8,336 bases of DNA from an uncultured Peptococcaceae bacterium (GCA_902496505.1 CABVBB010000068.1:1-8336); one strand, 5' to 3'. Positions 1 to 5,285 are shown, numbered from the stretch's first letter. Notes: generated by a model from the sequence alone, not told the origin. Numbers and translations are program-made.

Positions 1-2
1 TC

Positions 3-557
3 TTTGAATTGGCCTTGATCGAAAATATCCAGCGGGCGGATCTCAATCCTATTGAGGAAGCTCGGGGCTATAAACAGCTGGCCGATCGCTTCGGCTACAG
101 CGCAGATCTCATTGCTAAGCGTATGGGCAAATCTCGGCCGCAGGTGTCGAACACTATGCGTCTGCTGTCGCTGCCGGAGGAAGTGCTGGCCTTCGTGGAG
201 GAGGAAAAACTGTCGGTGAGCCATGTGCGGCCGCTTTTGGCGCTGAATGACGCCAAGTGGCAGATCGAATTTGCCCACGAGATCTATCAGAGCAACCTGT
301 CCGTGCGGGACGTGGAGAATATGATCAATAAGCTCAAGAAAAAGGGCACCATCACCACCGTGACCAAGGAAGTCCTCTTCGAGGAGCCGCCGACCTTATC
401 GCCGGAACTGACGACCATTCAGGAGCAGCTCAAGACCCGCCTGGGCACCCAAGTGCGGATCAAAAACAACGGCAAAAAGGGCAAGATTGAGATCGAATTT
501 TATGGCAAAGAGGATTTGCAGAGGGTGTTGGATGCTTTGGGAGGCGAATTCTATTAA
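3..557 (+). CDS. parB: ParB/Spo0J chromosome-partitioning protein, C-terminal part (5' end cut by window)
   Basis: ParB is a CTP-dependent DNA clamp that loads at parS sites and works with the ATPase ParA in origin segregation. The reading frame is open to the window edge and starts mid-motif with FELALIENIQRADLNPIEEA, the conserved box ending the N-terminal CTP-binding domain, so the upstream residues are simply missing. The TTG at position 9 is not a real start. A helix-turn-helix follows (GYSADLIAKRMGKSRPQVSN and onward), then LSVSHVRPLLAL of the central domain. A charged linker leads to the C-terminal dimerisation domain (LGTQVRIKNNGKKGKIEIEF, ending KEDLQRVLDALGG). The 184 residues seen fit the last two thirds of a protein of about 280-290 residues. 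The paralogue Noc is less likely, but the N-terminus needed to separate them is outside the window. parA would be expected just upstream. No intrinsic terminator follows; the next sequence is the structured repeat array. Confidence 0.92.
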   Translation, partial: FELALIENIQRADLNPIEEARGYKQLADRFGYSADLIAKRMGKSRPQVSNTMRLLSLPEEVLAFVEEEKLSVSHVRPLLALNDAKWQIEFAHEIYQSNLSVRDVENMINKLKKKGTITTVTKEVLFEEPPTLSPELTTIQEQLKTRLGTQVRIKNNGKKGKIEIEFYGKEDLQRVLDALGGEFY

Positions 558-560
558 GCC

Positions 561-709
561 AGGGGGTCAGGGCGGCGAGAATAGCGCATTTCGTCGTTGC
601 TAAAGATTGCTGAAATCCTCACGACCGTTTAGGTCGCTCCGGTTTCAGCAATCTTTAGCGCCTAGAACTGCATCTATTCTCGCTGCCCTGACTGTGGTTC
701 AATGTGGGG
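561..709. repeat. Structured repeat, unit 1 of 3
   Basis: This is the first copy of a palindromic repeat that occurs three times in a row after parB. The outer arms are 19 bp (566-584 with 674-692) with a single G-T wobble. An inner, perfectly complementary 17-bp stem pairs 599-615 with 643-659, and a small apical hairpin (CGACC 622-626 with GGTCG 632-636) caps it. The invariant motif TCCTCACGACC lies at 616-626. The copy ends with the shared tail ACTGTGGTTC.ATGTGGGG. There is no T-run after the stems, so it is not an intrinsic terminator. No open reading frame with a ribosome binding site was found. It could be a structured RNA, a MITE-like element or an extragenic palindrome. Confidence 0.85.
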
Positions 710-875
710 ATTGGCGTCAGTGAGGTTAGCGCAGGTGTTGCTGCCCTTTGTTCCTAAAATCCTCACGACCCACCCCACCAGAAAAGCGTGGGGCGAGGCC
801 GTTTCGGTTTTAGAAACAAAGGGCGCCTAGCCCTGCATCTAACCTCGCCGTCCTGACTGTGGTTCGATGTAGGGG
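710..875. repeat. Structured repeat, unit 2 of 3
   Basis: The second and longest copy. The outer arms read GAGGTTAG (722-729) and CTAACCTC (839-846), two compensatory pair changes away from the GAGAATAG/CTATTCTC arms of units 1 and 3. The inner stem pairs 744-759 with 808-823, 15 of 16 positions, and its sequence is almost wholly different from the unit 1 inner stem at the same place. A GC-rich apical hairpin (CCCCAC 773-778 with GTGGGG 788-793) sits where unit 1 has a five-base loop. The invariant motif TCCTCACGACC is at 760-770. The junction with unit 3 is the shared ATTGGCGTC at 876. Confidence 0.85.
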
Positions 876-1011
876 ATTGGCGTCGGTGAGAATATGAGAA
901 TAGCGCAGGCCATTGTTGCCCAAGGGGGCAAAATCCTCACGACCCACCCCGCCAGAAAAGCGTGGGGCGCTGCATCTATTCTCGCCGCCCTGACTGTGGG
1001 TCGATGTGGGG
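876..1011. repeat. Structured repeat, unit 3 of 3 (internally deleted)
   Basis: The third copy begins ATTGGCGTCGGTGAG, nearly identical to the start of unit 2. It has outer arms GAGAATAG (896-903) and CTATTCTC (976-983). TCCTCACGACC is at 934-944. The apical hairpin seen in unit 2 is kept (947-952 with 962-967), with an A-to-G change that preserves pairing as a wobble. The right arm of the inner stem is missing: the sequence jumps from the apical hairpin straight to CTGCATCT. The left arm instead forms its own short hairpin (TTGCCC 916-921 with GGGCAA 926-931). It therefore looks like a deletion derivative of a unit 2-like copy that retained a foldable shape. Confidence 0.82.
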
Positions 1012-1110
1012 AAAGTCCTTGGGTATATAGAAATAGAACGGGGTTTTATGTAGATGGATCTTTTTTGGCTTGGCTGTGGCTGGGCCTTTTTTTGTAGGGG
1101 GGCGTGGGGG

Positions 1111-1374
1111 ATGAAGAAGCTAAATAGGACGTTGACGCGGGTTTCGTCTTTGTGTTTTATCTTCGGGACACCGCTGGTTTGTATGGGCGGGCTGCTCAAT
1201 ACGTATGTATTCTGGACACCGGGAGCGATTTTATTGGCGGCTGGTCTGGGGCTGATGCTCTATGTTGATCGCTGCCCGTACTGCGGCACCATGTTCCGCG
1301 GGCTGCGCTGGAATGAGCCGGATGCGGGGTATTGCAATAAGTGTGGTCAGCTGATGGAGTATGACCATGACTGA
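1111..1374 (+). CDS. Small membrane protein with C-terminal zinc ribbon
   Basis: An 87-residue protein of unknown function. Two hydrophobic segments (about residues 11-29 and 33-52) should span the membrane. They are followed by a short domain with two cysteine knuckles, CPYCG (C55, C58) and CNKCG (C75, C78), spaced as in a zinc ribbon. Such ribbons bind a structural zinc and often mediate protein or nucleic acid contacts, but nothing here shows the partner. I chose the ATG at 1111 (MKKLNRTL) because a G-rich stretch at 1096-1110 could act as ribosome binding site and a lysine-rich start suits an inner membrane protein. An in-frame ATG at 1054 has no such site. The frame's hydrophobicity and the paired cysteines argue it is real. 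It ends just before a bidirectional terminator shared with the convergent lipoprotein gene. No clear promoter was found between it and the repeat array. Confidence 0.72.
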   Translation: MKKLNRTLTRVSSLCFIFGTPLVCMGGLLNTYVFWTPGAILLAAGLGLMLYVDRCPYCGTMFRGLRWNEPDAGYCNKCGQLMEYDHD

Positions 1375-1379
1375 GGACT

Positions 1380-1433
1380 ATAAAAAGAGGAGCGGGATCA
1401 CCGTGCAAGTGGTGATCTCGCTCCTCTTTTTAT
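1380..1433. terminator. Bidirectional intrinsic terminator between convergent genes
   Basis: A 23-bp stem (1380-1402 with 1411-1433) is complementary at every position except one G-T wobble, with an eight-base loop. It carries an A-run on its left flank and a T-run on its right flank, so it can stop transcription in both directions. It serves the zinc-ribbon gene (+) and the lipoprotein gene (-), whose stop codon lies 8 bp beyond. Confidence 0.93.
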
Positions 1434-1440
1434 CTGGACC

Positions 1441-2418
1441 CTATCGTTCGAGCTGGAACAGTGCCATTTCGCCTTCTGAGCTAGTGTCAGCGGTGGTGCC
1501 GTCGGGGCGTTCCAGGCCTAGGGTGTCGTAGTAGTCGTTGCTGTAGGGGATGAGGCTGGTGTCAAAATCGGCTTGGAGGGTTTTGACATAGTGGTAGGGG
1601 TCTTCCATGGGGGTGAGGCCAAAGGTCTGCTGAAGCAGAGCAAGCGCTTCTTTTTGCTGGGGTGTTTGCTGAGCTTGTTCTGCTTGGAGGTGCTGATCGA
1701 ACTGGGCTTGGTCCATCCCGATGATCTGCTCGAGGGGATTGGCTGAGCCGCAGGCTAGGATAAGGCGCAGGAAGTCGGAAAAATTTTGCGCCAGGGGATA
1801 GACTTGATCGCCGATCTGCGCGGGGTCTGTATAATATTCGGGATCGGCGGCGAAGACCATATCACCGTACTCGGGGATGAAGCAGTAGAGGATGCTGCCT
1901 TCAAAACCGATAGGCACAGCGCCTACAGGGTAGCAATAGTAGGGCGTGGTGATCTCGCCGGGTGCTAATGCAAGCAGGCTGCCGTCGAGCGAGAGCTGCT
2001 GGTATTGGTCAAATAGAGTGGTCATGTCGTATTCCTCGCTTAATTGAAAGATGGTCCCGTCAGCTGGCGATTGGCCGCTGAGTGGAAAGAGGAGCGAGGA
2101 TCCTTTTGACTCAAAGGCCAGAGTATCCTCGCCGGTGAGGCGAAAGGTATAGGTATAGCGGCCGTCATCTGTAGCGGCGGTGAGTTTGTCGCCGTCGATC
2201 GTAAACGTGCCGATGCTGAGGTAGGAGGATGAGGGATCGTGGGTGAAGACAAAGCTTTGCTGGTCCATATCCAGCGTGAGGGAGGGGGCCAGCAGTGCAG
2301 TTTCGCCTTTTGGGGCGTAATAAGTGCCGCTGGAGAGGCTGGTCGGGGCCTGGCCGCAGCCAGCTAGGGTCAGAGCCAAAAGGGCGGTGATGAGCAGGAA
2401 ATGGGTCGGATGGAACAT
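1441..2418 (-). CDS. Secreted lipoprotein with a SUKH-like C-terminal domain (hypothetical)
   Basis: A predicted surface lipoprotein of 325 residues. The start at 2418 (MFHPTHFLL) is chosen because AAAGGAG lies 7-8 bases upstream and it places a classic lipoprotein signal peptide at the N-terminus: a hydrophobic stretch ending in the lipobox LAGC, with lipidated Cys21. The longer frame from 2535 would bury this signal. Residues about 30-128 form a beta-rich region (SGTYY..., SSYLSIGTFTIDG, DDGRYTYTF, ...ADGTIF) like small repeat-type domains of Clostridia lipoproteins. Residues about 155-300 include VYPLAQNFSDFLRLILACG and a tail with LTPMEDPYHYVKTLQADFD. From memory this pattern resembles SUKH (SMI1/KNR4)-like proteins of gut Bacillota. 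SUKH domains are often immunity proteins, but this one would be extracellular, so no function is assigned. It has its own promoter (2456-2484) and terminator, so it is probably monocistronic. Confidence 0.85.
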   Translation of the reverse strand: MFHPTHFLLITALLALTLAGCGQAPTSLSSGTYYAPKGETALLAPSLTLDMDQQSFVFTHDPSSSYLSIGTFTIDGDKLTAATDDGRYTYTFRLTGEDTLAFESKGSSLLFPLSGQSPADGTIFQLSEEYDMTTLFDQYQQLSLDGSLLALAPGEITTPYYCYPVGAVPIGFEGSILYCFIPEYGDMVFAADPEYYTDPAQIGDQVYPLAQNFSDFLRLILACGSANPLEQIIGMDQAQFDQHLQAEQAQQTPQQKEALALLQQTFGLTPMEDPYHYVKTLQADFDTSLIPYSNDYYDTLGLERPDGTTADTSSEGEMALFQLER

Positions 2419-2455
2419 GAGAGAGCGCTCCTTTCGGATGAGAATGGTCAAGTTC

Positions 2456-2484
2456 ATTGTAGCAGAACATCGGAGCGATGGCAA
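2456..2484 (-). promoter_or_regulatory. Sigma-A-type promoter of the lipoprotein gene
   Basis: On the minus strand the -35 box is TTGCCA (2479-2484) and the -10 box is TACAAT (2456-2461), with an exact 17-bp spacer. The predicted start near 2449 leaves a leader of about 31 nt containing the ribosome binding site. Its -35 box is only 9 bp from the -35 box of the divergent promoter. Confidence 0.78.
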
Positions 2485-2493
2485 GGGCGGCGC

Positions 2494-2522
2494 TTGACAA
2501 GGGAAGCGGTATCTTGTATGCT
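2494..2522 (+). promoter_or_regulatory. Sigma-A-type promoter of the methyltransferase leader
   Basis: Consensus -35 TTGACA (2494-2499), 17-bp spacer, -10 TATGCT (2517-2522). The predicted start is near 2528-2529, about 250 nt upstream of the methyltransferase start codon. No gene lies between, which defines a long untranslated leader. I see no better promoter between the leader and the gene. Confidence 0.75.
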
Positions 2523-2527
2523 CAAGG

Positions 2528-2746
2528 GAAGGCATCGATCAGAAAGGATGAGGGCATCCGGACTGTTGGGCGGCTGGGTTAGCAGGGTCGTGGACAGGGC
2601 TGGAGAAGAGTTGGATAAGATCACGTGTAAAGGAAGCAAAAAATAGGCTGCTGCGGCAGTTTATTTGGCGCTCTTTGGAAGCGGTCTTATCAACTCTGTG
2701 CCTCTATCTTCAACGGGCCGCAGAGTGAAGACTCTGCGGCTTTTTT
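2528..2746 (+). ncRNA. Structured leader RNA with terminator, class unknown (candidate attenuator or riboswitch)
   Basis: About 220 nt lie between a strong promoter and an intrinsic terminator placed immediately before the methyltransferase ribosome binding site. Visible helices are GGATG/CATCC (2546-2550 with 2555-2559), a long helix 2607-2620 with 2685-2697 (one bulged base), inside it a 10-bp hairpin 2642-2651 with 2656-2665 capped by UGCG, and the terminator. A weaker alternative closing helix pairs 2549-2557 with 2698-2704. CTGCGGC at 2651-2657, which covers the UGCG loop, is exactly complementary to the first seven bases of the terminator stem (2717-2723), so an antiterminator is possible. 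I found no T-box motif, SAM-I core, B12 box, TPP or other signature I know. Alternatives are a free small RNA such as a 6S-like RNA, with readthrough feeding the gene. Structure is by eye only. Confidence 0.6.
2717..2746 (+). terminator. Intrinsic terminator inside the methyltransferase leader
   Basis: A perfect 10-bp stem (2717-2726 with 2731-2740), GAAG tetraloop and six Ts (2741-2746). It stands 30 bases before the methyltransferase ATG and 15 bases before its Shine-Dalgarno sequence, so the gene can be expressed from the upstream promoter only if the polymerase reads through. Confidence 0.92.
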
Positions 2747-2776
2747 GTTTGCCGAAATATGAAGGAGGAGAGCGAA

Positions 2777-3610
2777 ATGTGGGAGGAATTGCAGCGTTTT
2801 TTGGTGAAGCCTGCGCTTTATGAACGGTCGGAGGCGGCATTTTGGGAGGAGGAGTATATTTCCCAGTCAATGCTTCAGGCCCATTTGGCGCCGGAATTTG
2901 AGGGAGCCAGCCGCAAATGGGCGTTTATGGACGAATCAGCGGCGTGGATCGCCCAGATCTTGCCGCCGGCGGTTTATCCGGCGCTTTTGGATGTGGGCTG
3001 CGGGCCGGGGCTGTATGCGGAACGGTTTGCCCGCGCGGGTTTTCATGTGATGGGGGTGGATATTTCCAGCCGTTCGCTGGCGTATGCGCGAGAGTCGGCA
3101 AAGGAACAGGGGCTGGCGATCACCTACAGCTGTCAAAATTATCTGCGGCTCGCGCTGGAGGAGACATTTGACCTGGCGACGATGATCTATTGTGATTATG
3201 GGGCGCTCTCTGATGCAGAGCGGCGTCTGCTCCTGCGGCTGCTGCATGGGCGGCTGCGAGCGGGCGGACGGCTGCTCTTGGATGTGTTCACGCCAATATT
3301 TTACGAGCAGTTCGAGACGGGCCAGACGTGGACCTTGCAGCCGGAGGGCGGCTTTTGGCGGGGTGGATCGTATGTGAGTCTGGAGCGGCGGGCCAAATAT
3401 GGCGGCCGGGTCACGCTGGAGCAGAGCGTGATCGTGACGGATGGCGGCGTGACGCCGTATTATCTCTGGAATACCTGTTTTACGCCTGCGGACATCAAAA
3501 AAGAAGCCCAGGAATCGGGCTTCAAGGTGTGCGATATCTATGGTGATGTGGCCGGACGTGCCTATACAGAGGCTGGCCGCACGATGGCTGTGCTGCTGGA
3601 AAAGGTCTGA
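2777..3610 (+). CDS. Class I SAM-dependent methyltransferase
   Basis: A 277-residue cytosolic protein with the Rossmann-type fold of class I methyltransferases. Motif I (LLDVGCGPGLY, residues 70-80) binds S-adenosylmethionine. The acidic residue after strand 2 is D95 in GVDIS. A post-motif region FDLATMIYCDYGAL (about 131-144) and RAGGRLLLDVFTP (about 161-173) match later strands of the fold. The substrate cannot be told from sequence; the N-terminal 60 residues and the insertion around 180-230 probably shape it. The ATG at 2777 is preferred over the one at 2759 because AAGGAGG (2762-2768) is spaced 8 bases from it and would otherwise lie inside the coding region. The gene sits behind a terminator-controlled leader, so attenuation is the likely control. 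It ends 5 bp from the stop codon of the convergent small membrane gene, with a short CTGAG/CTCAG palindrome spanning both stops and no terminator between. Confidence 0.93.
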   Translation: MWEELQRFLVKPALYERSEAAFWEEEYISQSMLQAHLAPEFEGASRKWAFMDESAAWIAQILPPAVYPALLDVGCGPGLYAERFARAGFHVMGVDISSRSLAYARESAKEQGLAITYSCQNYLRLALEETFDLATMIYCDYGALSDAERRLLLRLLHGRLRAGGRLLLDVFTPIFYEQFETGQTWTLQPEGGFWRGGSYVSLERRAKYGGRVTLEQSVIVTDGGVTPYYLWNTCFTPADIKKEAQESGFKVCDIYGDVAGRAYTEAGRTMAVLLEKV

Positions 3611-3615
3611 GCCGC

Positions 3616-3870
3616 TCAGTGCAGGAAGATGAGCAGCGCATAGATATTGTATAACAGGACAAAGAGCGCATAAGCGGCCAAGAGGCCGTAGACGATCTGG
3701 GTGCTTTTGTGGGGCGTGTGCAGGATGTTGTAGACCAAGAAGGCCAGCCAGAGGCCAAAGGCAATGATCGTGGATAATGGCCCAAGGAAAAAGACCGAAA
3801 GGGCAAAGAAGACATTGACGATGGTCATGCCGTTGGGTGAAAGCAGCTGGTCTTTGAAACGTGCGAGCAT
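3616..3870 (-). CDS. Small hydrophobic membrane protein, hypothetical
   Basis: An 84-residue protein made almost entirely of membrane segments: about residues 15-30 and 31-50, joined by a proline, and about 56-83 after a short hydrophilic stretch (HTPHKST). I do not recognise the family. The ATG at 3870 (MLARFKDQLL) is preferred to the upstream ATG at 3921 because GGAGGGG lies 6 bases before it. The upstream start would also overlap the predicted promoter. It converges tail to tail with the methyltransferase and probably has its own promoter (3912-3940). Confidence 0.72.
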   Translation of the reverse strand: MLARFKDQLLSPNGMTIVNVFFALSVFFLGPLSTIIAFGLWLAFLVYNILHTPHKSTQIVYGLLAAYALFVLLYNIYALLIFLH

Positions 3871-4180
3871 AAATATCCCCTCCGTGTACGGTGAGTGTGC
3901 AGTATATGACCACTTTAGCATAAAGGGCGTTTGCTGTAAAGAGGACAGCCAAGCCGGGGCTATCTTCTGGCCTGACGATAGGTGCGGCGCATGAAAACCA
4001 CGCTGCGGCTCTAAAATGCTGGCCTGTTTTTACATCCCGCCGCGCGCTTTTTCACACAAGGGGCCTCCCGTGATTTTGCAGGGGTGCTGCATTTTTCTTC
4101 TGGATAGTGCTAAGGGCGTCGTCATGTCAGCGCCCAGAGAAGTGGTCCGTCTGGCTGACCGCACCCTCATATGGATGCGG
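3871..4180. other. Intergenic region between two minus-strand membrane genes
   Basis: About 310 bases without a convincing gene. It holds the likely promoter of the 84-residue membrane protein (3912-3940, -), a small palindrome CTATC/GATAG near 3960-3981, and most of the plus-strand terminator (4153-4192). One frame stays open from 4016 through the terminator into the antisense of the next gene, but it has no ribosome binding site and is a shadow. A 30-codon minus-strand frame starting near 4126 also lacks one. No clear plus-strand promoter was found for a transcript that would use the terminator. Confidence 0.5.
3912..3940 (-). promoter_or_regulatory. Possible promoter of the 84-residue membrane protein
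   Basis: On the minus strand TTTACA (3935-3940) and TAAAGT (3912-3917) are separated by exactly 17 bp. Both boxes depart from consensus at one or two positions. A TATACT a few bases downstream is an alternative -10 but lacks a matching -35. Confidence 0.42.
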
Positions 4181-4192
4181 TCAGCCTTTTTT
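4153..4192 (+). terminator. Plus-strand intrinsic terminator overlapping the end of a minus-strand gene
   Basis: A perfect 11-bp stem (4153-4163 with 4176-4186), 12-base loop and six Ts (4187-4192). It is a strong terminator for plus-strand transcription only; reading the minus strand, no T-run follows the stem. The stop codon of the 81-residue minus-strand gene (4181-4183) lies inside the right arm and its last lysine codons are the antisense of the T-run. As a hairpin it may still stabilise the 3' end of that minus-strand message. Confidence 0.75.
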
Positions 4193-4426
4193 GAGCTGGT
4201 GGTTGATCAGGGCCTGAAAAAGCAGCGCCAGCGCCAGCAGGGCAGCGGTGCCCCAGGCATAGACGACGATGGCGGTATACCAGGGGGCGGACTGCATGGC
4301 GTAGAGGCCGGGATAGCGCTGGTAGTGCCAGCAGATAAAGAGGGTGTGGCCGATAAAGACGCCGCCGATGCTGCCCATGAGGATATTGAGCAGGCGGTTC
4401 AGGCGGGTGATTGTTGATCTTGTCAT
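4181..4426 (-). CDS. Small two-helix membrane protein, hypothetical
   Basis: An 81-residue protein with two predicted membrane helices (about residues 9-33 and 47-74) and basic termini (MTRSTITRLNR and HQLKKG). I do not recognise the family. AGGAGG lies 9 bases before the ATG at 4426. It starts 33 bp downstream of the CRP/FNR-type regulator gene, on the same strand and with no terminator between, so the two are probably cotranscribed. Whether the regulator and this protein work together is not shown by the sequence. Its stop codon is inside the stem of a plus-strand terminator. Confidence 0.7.
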   Translation of the reverse strand: MTRSTITRLNRLLNILMGSIGGVFIGHTLFICWHYQRYPGLYAMQSAPWYTAIVVYAWGTAALLALALLFQALINHQLKKG

Positions 4427-4459
4427 GGGTGGAAACCTCCTGGGGACGGATAGTGAGCC

Positions 4460-5110
4460 TCAGCGGTAATTGAGTTGTTCGCGGTGCTCAGCGTAGGCAG
4501 TGATCTTGGCGGGATCAGTGAGCACGAGGCCCTGGGCGGAGCGCTGGATGGCGCCGGCCTGCTTGAGGATCTTGAGGATGCGGGAGACGGTGACGGTGTG
4601 GATGCCGAGGTACTTGGCGATCTCGAGGTTGTTCCAATAGGCGGGAACGATGAGCTGACCGTCCGCTGGGCGGCTTTGGTCGAGGAGCAGGGCGCAGAGG
4701 CGGCTGGCGGCGTCACCTTCGCGCTTGCTGTTGTAAAGCTCGGTCAGCCGCTTGGTCTCGCGGGTCATCAGCCGGATGGTAGCAAGGAGCAGCTCGGGGC
4801 TTTTGTTGGCCACTTCCAAATAGCTTTCTTTGGGAATGAGATAGCAGGTGCAGTCGGTCTTGGCCACAAAGGTGCTGTTGGAAATATCGCTGTCGCGGTA
4901 GAGCAGGATGACGCCGACCAGAGCGTCGATGGGCGATTCGTTGGTCTTGATGCTGACGATGGTCTCGTTGCCGTTTTCGGTGGTGATCTCGCGGTTGACG
5001 ACGCCTTCGATCAGATAGAAAAGGTGGGTCAGTCGTTCACCGCTGGCTAATAGGATGTCGCCTTTTTTGTAATGCACGAGCTTGGCGCCGGGCAGATCTC
5101 TAAAAGGCAT
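4460..5110 (-). CDS. CRP/FNR family transcriptional regulator
   Basis: A 216-residue DNA-binding regulator, the usual length for the family. Residues about 10-115 form the cupin-like effector domain (KLVHYKKGDILLASGERLTHLFYLIEG is typical of its first strands). A dimerisation helix follows (about 105-130), then a C-terminal winged helix-turn-helix (NLEIAKYLGIHTVTVSRILKILKQAGAI, about 161-188). The phosphate-binding cassette of true cAMP receptors (GE...R.A) is not present; the matching segment reads SPIDALVGVILLYRDSDISN. There is no N-terminal cysteine cluster for an iron-sulfur centre as in FNR. The ligand is therefore unknown and probably not cAMP. The start at 5110 is fixed by AAAGGAGG spaced 7 bases upstream; the longer frame to 5314 would run across the promoter. 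It is divergent from the hybrid kinase and likely leads an operon with the 81-residue membrane protein. Confidence 0.9.
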   Translation of the reverse strand: MPFRDLPGAKLVHYKKGDILLASGERLTHLFYLIEGVVNREITTENGNETIVSIKTNESPIDALVGVILLYRDSDISNSTFVAKTDCTCYLIPKESYLEVANKSPELLLATIRLMTRETKRLTELYNSKREGDAASRLCALLLDQSRPADGQLIVPAYWNNLEIAKYLGIHTVTVSRILKILKQAGAIQRSAQGLVLTDPAKITAYAEHREQLNYR

Positions 5111-5134
5111 GGCCAGTCCTCCTTTCTCAGTCTG

Positions 5135-5154
5135 TTTGTACTCATTATAACAAA
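5135..5154. promoter_or_regulatory. Possible operator: inverted repeat over the regulator's -10 box
   Basis: TTTGT (5135-5139) and ACAAA (5150-5154) form an inverted repeat with a 10-bp spacer that contains most of the -10 box of the regulator gene. A twofold site here could let the CRP/FNR-type dimer repress its own gene. It does not match the CRP (TGTGA-N6-TCACA) or FNR (TTGAT-N4-ATCAA) consensus, and five-base arms can arise by chance. Confidence 0.35.
5144..5152 (-). promoter_or_regulatory. Extended -10 promoter of the CRP/FNR-type regulator
   Basis: On the minus strand TGTTATAAT gives a perfect TATAAT -10 box (5144-5149) with the extended TGn motif. No good -35 box lies 17 bp upstream, which fits an extended -10 promoter, possibly one needing an activator. 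The start would be near 5137, about 27 nt before the ATG. Confidence 0.65.
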
Positions 5155-5201
5155 GTGCAGCGCCGACGTCGAGCAAAGCGGCATATTTTCCGGAAAGAAG
5201 C

Positions 5202-5230
5202 TTGTCAATCCCCTCAAAGTATCCTAAAAT
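5202..5230 (+). promoter_or_regulatory. Sigma-A-type promoter of the hybrid kinase gene
   Basis: TTGTCA (5202-5207), 17-bp spacer, TAAAAT (5225-5230). The predicted start near 5237 leaves a leader of about 49 nt before the kinase ATG. It is divergent from the regulator promoter, with about 50 bp between the two cores. Confidence 0.7.
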
Positions 5231-5285
5231 AAAGTGAGCAATGAAAAAATTTGGCAAATGGTGGAGAAGGGGCGGGGGCTTTTTT

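Noticed and set aside
558..709. Hairpin after parB as its transcription terminator
   Set aside because: The stems are strong but no T-run follows any of them, and the same structure is repeated twice more.
810..1199. Open frames on both strands across the repeat array
   Set aside because: They run through the palindromic arms, lack ribosome binding sites and encode low-complexity basic sequences. The repeat structure explains this stretch.
2584..2607. GGGTCGTG in the leader resembles the start of the ZTP (pfl) riboswitch
   Set aside because: The conserved 3' element of that class (CCGCCTGGGC-like) is absent between here and the terminator, so the eight-base match is most likely chance.
2616..2631. 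CACGTG resembling the centre of a parS site, with parB in the window
   Set aside because: Only the central six bases match; the GTTTC/GAAAC flanks that ParB requires are missing.
2936..3952. 338-codon minus-strand frame
   Set aside because: It is antisense to the methyltransferase, whose motif I, start signal and length are convincing, and it encodes a basic, low-complexity sequence.
4016..4417. 133-codon plus-strand frame
   Set aside because: It has no ribosome binding site, reads through a strong plus-strand terminator, and over most of its length is antisense to the 81-residue membrane protein.
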